DNA from: an uncultured Bacilli bacterium
GTDB taxonomy: Bacteria > Bacillota_I > Bacilli_A > RF39 > UBA660
DNA length: 64,000 nt
NCBI GenBank assembly: GCA_934154785.1
Contig: CAKPGL010000001.1
Coordinates: forward strand, 496,001-560,000
Reading direction: 5' to 3'
Below, piece by piece: positions 60,999-64,000 of this stretch (position 1 is the first letter of the stretch; each line of letters starts with the position of its first letter). The translations under genes were made by a program, and so were the position numbers. The notes beneath the pieces are model-generated. The model made no database searches. It worked only from the letters and a program-made list of their open reading frames with translations, and was not told where the DNA came from.

Positions 60999-61927
60999 AT
61001 TGTTATTTAGGTATAGATATAGGTTCTATTTCTACTAAAGGAGTAGTAATTGATGATAATAATAATTTAATAGCGTCTTCTTATATTTGGACAGAAGGAA
61101 ATCCTACATTAGCAGTTAGAAAAGTAATTAATATTTTAAAAGAACAAGTTTCTAGTAGTTATATATTAAAAGGAGTTGGAACTACTGGTAGTGCTAGAAA
61201 ACTAATTGGTTTGATGCTAGACGCTAATGTTGTTAAAAATGAAATTACAGCGCACGCTATTGGTACATTAAGTTTTCATCCTGATGTTCGAACTATCTTA
61301 GAGATAGGGGGACAGGACTCTAAAATTATTTTAATTGAAAATGGTATTATTAGTGATTACGCCATGAATACTCTTTGTGCGGCTGGTACAGGTTCATTTT
61401 TAACTAGTCAAGCAAAAAGATTAGGTATACCAATAGAAGAATTTGGAGAGATTGCTCTTTCAAGTAGTAATCCAACTAAAATAGCGGCCCGTTGTACAGT
61501 ATTTGCGGAATCCGACTTAGTTCATAAATTACAAGTAGGTTTTCCTAAAGAAGATATAGTTGCGGGATTATGTAAAAGTATAGTTCTTAATTATTTAAAT
61601 AACGTTGGTAAAGGCAAAAAAATTGTTGGTCCAATTGTTTTTCAGGGGGGAGTAAGTAAAAACATTGGCGTGGTTAAATACTTTAAAGAAGTTTTAAAAG
61701 AAGATATTATAGTGGATGAAAATGGTCATTTAATGGGTGCTATTGGAATTGCTATACTATCCCGTAAAAAAGGAAGTAACAAAGTCTATTCCTGGGACAT
61801 GAAAGATATAAAATTTGAAACTAAAGGAATAGAGTGTCAAGGATGTTCTAATAATTGTGAACTTTTAAAAATATACAAAGATGATATTTTGATAGAAACA
61901 ACTGGTAGCAAATGTGGAAAAGTGTAA
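60995..61927 (+). CDS. BadF/HgdC-type ATPase, acyl-CoA dehydratase activase
   Basis: 310 residues. ASKHA-fold motifs GIDIGSISTKGVVID, GVGTTGSARKL, EIGGQDSKII and QGGVSKNIG; NTLCAAGTGSFLTSQAKRLG and ARCTVFAESDL give the two cysteines that in HgdC bridge a Fe4S4 cluster between subunits. A short Cys-rich tail (CQGCSNNCELL) follows. Such activases use ATP to inject electrons into 2-hydroxyacyl-CoA dehydratases. Overlaps the previous gene by 4 bases. The target enzyme is likely its neighbours; the substrate is unknown. Confidence 0.88.
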   Translation: MNCYLGIDIGSISTKGVVIDDNNNLIASSYIWTEGNPTLAVRKVINILKEQVSSSYILKGVGTTGSARKLIGLMLDANVVKNEITAHAIGTLSFHPDVRTILEIGGQDSKIILIENGIISDYAMNTLCAAGTGSFLTSQAKRLGIPIEEFGEIALSSSNPTKIAARCTVFAESDLVHKLQVGFPKEDIVAGLCKSIVLNYLNNVGKGKKIVGPIVFQGGVSKNIGVVKYFKEVLKEDIIVDENGHLMGAIGIAILSRKKGSNKVYSWDMKDIKFETKGIECQGCSNNCELLKIYKDDILIETTGSKCGKV

Positions 61928-61982
61928 TAGGAATATTGAAAATTATGTATTATTTGGTTTTAAAATTTTATAATTTGTATAC

Positions 61983-62011
61983 TTGACAATTTATCTAAAG
62001 TAGTGTATAAA
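61983..62011 (+). promoter_or_regulatory. topA promoter
   Basis: TTGACA (61983-61988), a 17-base spacer and TATAAA (62006-62011), about 30 bases before the start. Confidence 0.75.
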
Positions 62012-62039
62012 TGAATTTAGTCAAAAAAGGAAGTGAACC

Positions 62040-64000
62040 ATGAGCAAAAATTTAGTTATTGTCGAATCACCAAGTAAATCAAAAACTATAGAAAAATACT
62101 TGGGTAGTGATTATAAAGTATTATCTAGTAAAGGTCATATTAGAGATTTAACTACTAAAGGTAAATTTGGTTTAGGAGTAGATATTGATAACAATTTTAA
62201 ACCAGATTATAAAATTATTAGTGGTAAGAAAAAAGATGTTGATACTCTAAAAAAAGAATGTGAAAAAGCCGACCACATATATTTGGCAAGCGACCCTGAT
62301 AGAGAAGGGGAAGCTATATCTTGGCACTTATATGATTGTTTAGGTATTAATGATAAAAAGTATGATCGTATAGTATTTAATGAAATTACTAAACCCGCAA
62401 TTATTGAAGCGTTAAAACATCCAAGAAAAATAGATCAGGACTTAGTAAACAGTCAAGAGACAAGACGTATTTTAGACCGTATTATTGGTTTTAGATTAAG
62501 TAAATTAATGCAAGTAAAAACTAGTGGTAGTAGTGCCGGTCGTGTACAGAGTGTGGCTTTAAAGTTAATTGTTGACCGTGAACGTGAAATTGAAGCTTTT
62601 AATCCAGAAGAATATTGGACTATTACTGCGGATTTCAAGGATTTTTCTTCGGAATTATTTCAATATAAACATAAAGATATAGAAGTAAAAACAGAGGAAG
62701 AAGCTAATAAAGTTTTAAATAATTTAACAAATGATTTTCTTGTTTCTAGCGTTGAAACTAAAGAAAAGAATAAGAAATCTAAAGCCCCTTATACAACTAG
62801 TACTTTACAACAAGATGCTTCTAATAGGTTAAATATGAATGCTAAAAAGACTATGTCTATCGCACAAAAGTTATATGAAGGTATAGACTTAGGAAGTGAA
62901 ACTGTCGGTTTAATTAGTTATATGCGTACAGATTCTATTCGTCTTTCTAATGAATTTGTAGGAGCAACCTATAATTATATAGAAAATAGTTTTGGTAAAG
63001 ATTATATTGGCTATGTAAAACAAACTAAAAAAACAGAAAATGTTCAGGACGCTCATGAAGCCATTCGTCCAACTAGTATTACTAGAACACCAGAATCAGT
63101 AAAGGAATATTTAACTCAAGATGAATATAAACTTTATAGTTTAATTTATGCTCGTGCTTTAGCGTCTTTAATGAGTGACGCTAAAACTAGTAATACAACT
63201 ATTATTTTAGATAATAATGATTATAGTTTTAAAGCAACAGGTCAAATCATTACTTTTGATGGTTATTTAAAAGCATATGCTGATTATGAAGATACTACTT
63301 TAAAAAATTTGCCACCTTTAAAAGAAAAAGAAATACTAAGTACAAGTGATATAAATAAAGAGCAACATTTTACAAAACCACCTGCTAGATATACAGAAGC
63401 TAAACTTATTAAAGAAATGGAAGAGTTAGGTATTGGTAGACCTAGTACTTACGCTAAAACAATGGATACATTAAAAACTAGAGGTTATACAGAAATGGTT
63501 GATAAAAAGTTTGTCCCAACCGCAACTGGTATTGAAATAACTGATAAATTGCAACAAGGATTTAGTGATTTAATTAATGTTGAGTATACCGCAAAAATGG
63601 AAGATGATTTAGATAAAATTGCTGATGGAAAAATTGTTTGGTACAATACTTTAAAAGATTTTTATAATGAATTTGAACCAGCGGTAGAAAAAGCTTTTGA
63701 AGCATTACCTAAGAAAGAAGCTGTGCAAACGGGTGAAATGTGCCCCGACTGTGGTAGCCCTTTAGTAATTAGAAAAGGTAGATATGGAGAATTTACTGCT
63801 TGTAGTAATTATCCTAATTGTAAATACATTAAACAAGAGGAAAAAATTGCTGTTGCAGTGTGTGACTGTCCGAAATGTGATGGTAAAATAGTTGAAAAAA
63901 AGAGTAAAAAAGGTAAAGTATTCTATGGCTGTAATAATTATCCTAAATGTAAAGAAGCATATTGGGATAAACCAACTGGTGAGTTGTGTCCAAGTTGTGG
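62040..64000 (+). CDS. topA: DNA topoisomerase I, 3' end outside window
   Basis: 653 codons are present and the frame is open at the right edge. Toprim domain at the start (NLVIVESPSKSKTIEKYLG, then LASDPDREGEAISWHL), the catalytic Tyr294 in LISYMRTDSIRLS, KPPARYTEAKLIKEMEELGI and GRPSTYA. Two C-terminal zinc ribbons are seen (CPDCG...CSNYPNC and CPKCDG...CNNYPKC) and a third begins at CPSCG. Relaxes negative supercoils. AAAGGAAGTGA is ahead of ATG 62040. Full length is expected to exceed 690 residues. Confidence 0.95.
   Translation, partial: MSKNLVIVESPSKSKTIEKYLGSDYKVLSSKGHIRDLTTKGKFGLGVDIDNNFKPDYKIISGKKKDVDTLKKECEKADHIYLASDPDREGEAISWHLYDCLGINDKKYDRIVFNEITKPAIIEALKHPRKIDQDLVNSQETRRILDRIIGFRLSKLMQVKTSGSSAGRVQSVALKLIVDREREIEAFNPEEYWTITADFKDFSSELFQYKHKDIEVKTEEEANKVLNNLTNDFLVSSVETKEKNKKSKAPYTTSTLQQDASNRLNMNAKKTMSIAQKLYEGIDLGSETVGLISYMRTDSIRLSNEFVGATYNYIENSFGKDYIGYVKQTKKTENVQDAHEAIRPTSITRTPESVKEYLTQDEYKLYSLIYARALASLMSDAKTSNTTIILDNNDYSFKATGQIITFDGYLKAYADYEDTTLKNLPPLKEKEILSTSDINKEQHFTKPPARYTEAKLIKEMEELGIGRPSTYAKTMDTLKTRGYTEMVDKKFVPTATGIEITDKLQQGFSDLINVEYTAKMEDDLDKIADGKIVWYNTLKDFYNEFEPAVEKAFEALPKKEAVQTGEMCPDCGSPLVIRKGRYGEFTACSNYPNCKYIKQEEKIAVAVCDCPKCDGKIVEKKSKKGKVFYGCNNYPKCKEAYWDKPTGELCPSC

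Overview
The window is AT-rich DNA with Bacillota gene order and Bacilli-type expression signals: Shine-Dalgarno (SD) sites of the AGGAGGTGAT type, and many promoters with a 17-base spacer between a TTGACA-like -35 and a TATAAT-like -10 box. It includes the classic string rlmB-sigH-secE-nusG-rplKAJL-rpoBC-rpsL-rpsG-fusA-tuf. A NifJ-type pyruvate:ferredoxin oxidoreductase with acetate kinase indicates an anaerobic fermenter. PrkC/PrpC with PASTA repeats, a FemAB enzyme and a VanY-type carboxypeptidase indicate a peptidoglycan wall. RpoB carries Asn at the position of E. coli His526, as in Mollicutes. My best reading is an uncultured gut-type member of the Bacilli near the Erysipelotrichales/Mollicutes-related lineages. 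That placement is inference.

Layout. (1) 1-3.6 kb: genes for a collagen-like protein, a beta-helix protein and two small beta-sandwich proteins, all without signal peptides, possibly a spore or cell-surface coat set. (2) 3.7-10.7 kb: accessory DNA holding a truncated ISLre2-type transposase, an SDR epimerase, a large serine recombinase beside the tail of a His/Cys-rich coat-like gene, and a Dam methylase-DUF4186-ASCH-ASCH cassette. (3) 10.2-22.2 kb: envelope genes, ndk, a cadherin-like surface protein with a cytoplasmic PDZ domain, nifJ, a surface protein with a phage-tail-like region behind a poly-G leader, and a very large pseudopilin-like protein. (4) 22.3-30.9 kb: housekeeping genes secG, rlmN, prpC-prkC-rsgA-rpe, rplS, lepB, a coiled-coil membrane protein and a Nudix enzyme. 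(5) 31-38.2 kb: a second collagen-like protein, an APH-HIT pair with gene relics, ackA, and a graveyard of phage-type antirepressor genes. (6) 38.3-57.4 kb: ribosome-assembly and RNA genes followed by the transcription/translation superoperon with several leader RNAs. (7) 57.4-64 kb: a FemAB enzyme, a Cys-rich DUF1540-like protein, a three-gene acyl-CoA dehydratase/activase-like cluster and topA, which runs off the right edge.

How they work together. NifJ and AckA are two steps of pyruvate-to-acetate fermentation that yield reduced ferredoxin and ATP. PrpC and PrkC form a phosphatase/kinase pair that senses the wall, next to the ribosome GTPase RsgA. SecE, SecG and LepB serve export of the surface proteins. 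The ribosomal genes carry leaders that look like L1, L10 and L19 autoregulatory sites.

Most notable observations: the G9 tract in an upstream leader ORF whose length decides whether ribosomes would enter a terminator ahead of the 18.6 kb surface gene; the Dam-DUF4186-ASCH-ASCH cassette; the coat-like gene relic beside a large serine recombinase; the natural RpoB rifampicin-pocket substitution; and the fused or chimeric relics (HIT with M32 peptidase, DinD with RhuM). No tRNA, rRNA or CRISPR array was seen.
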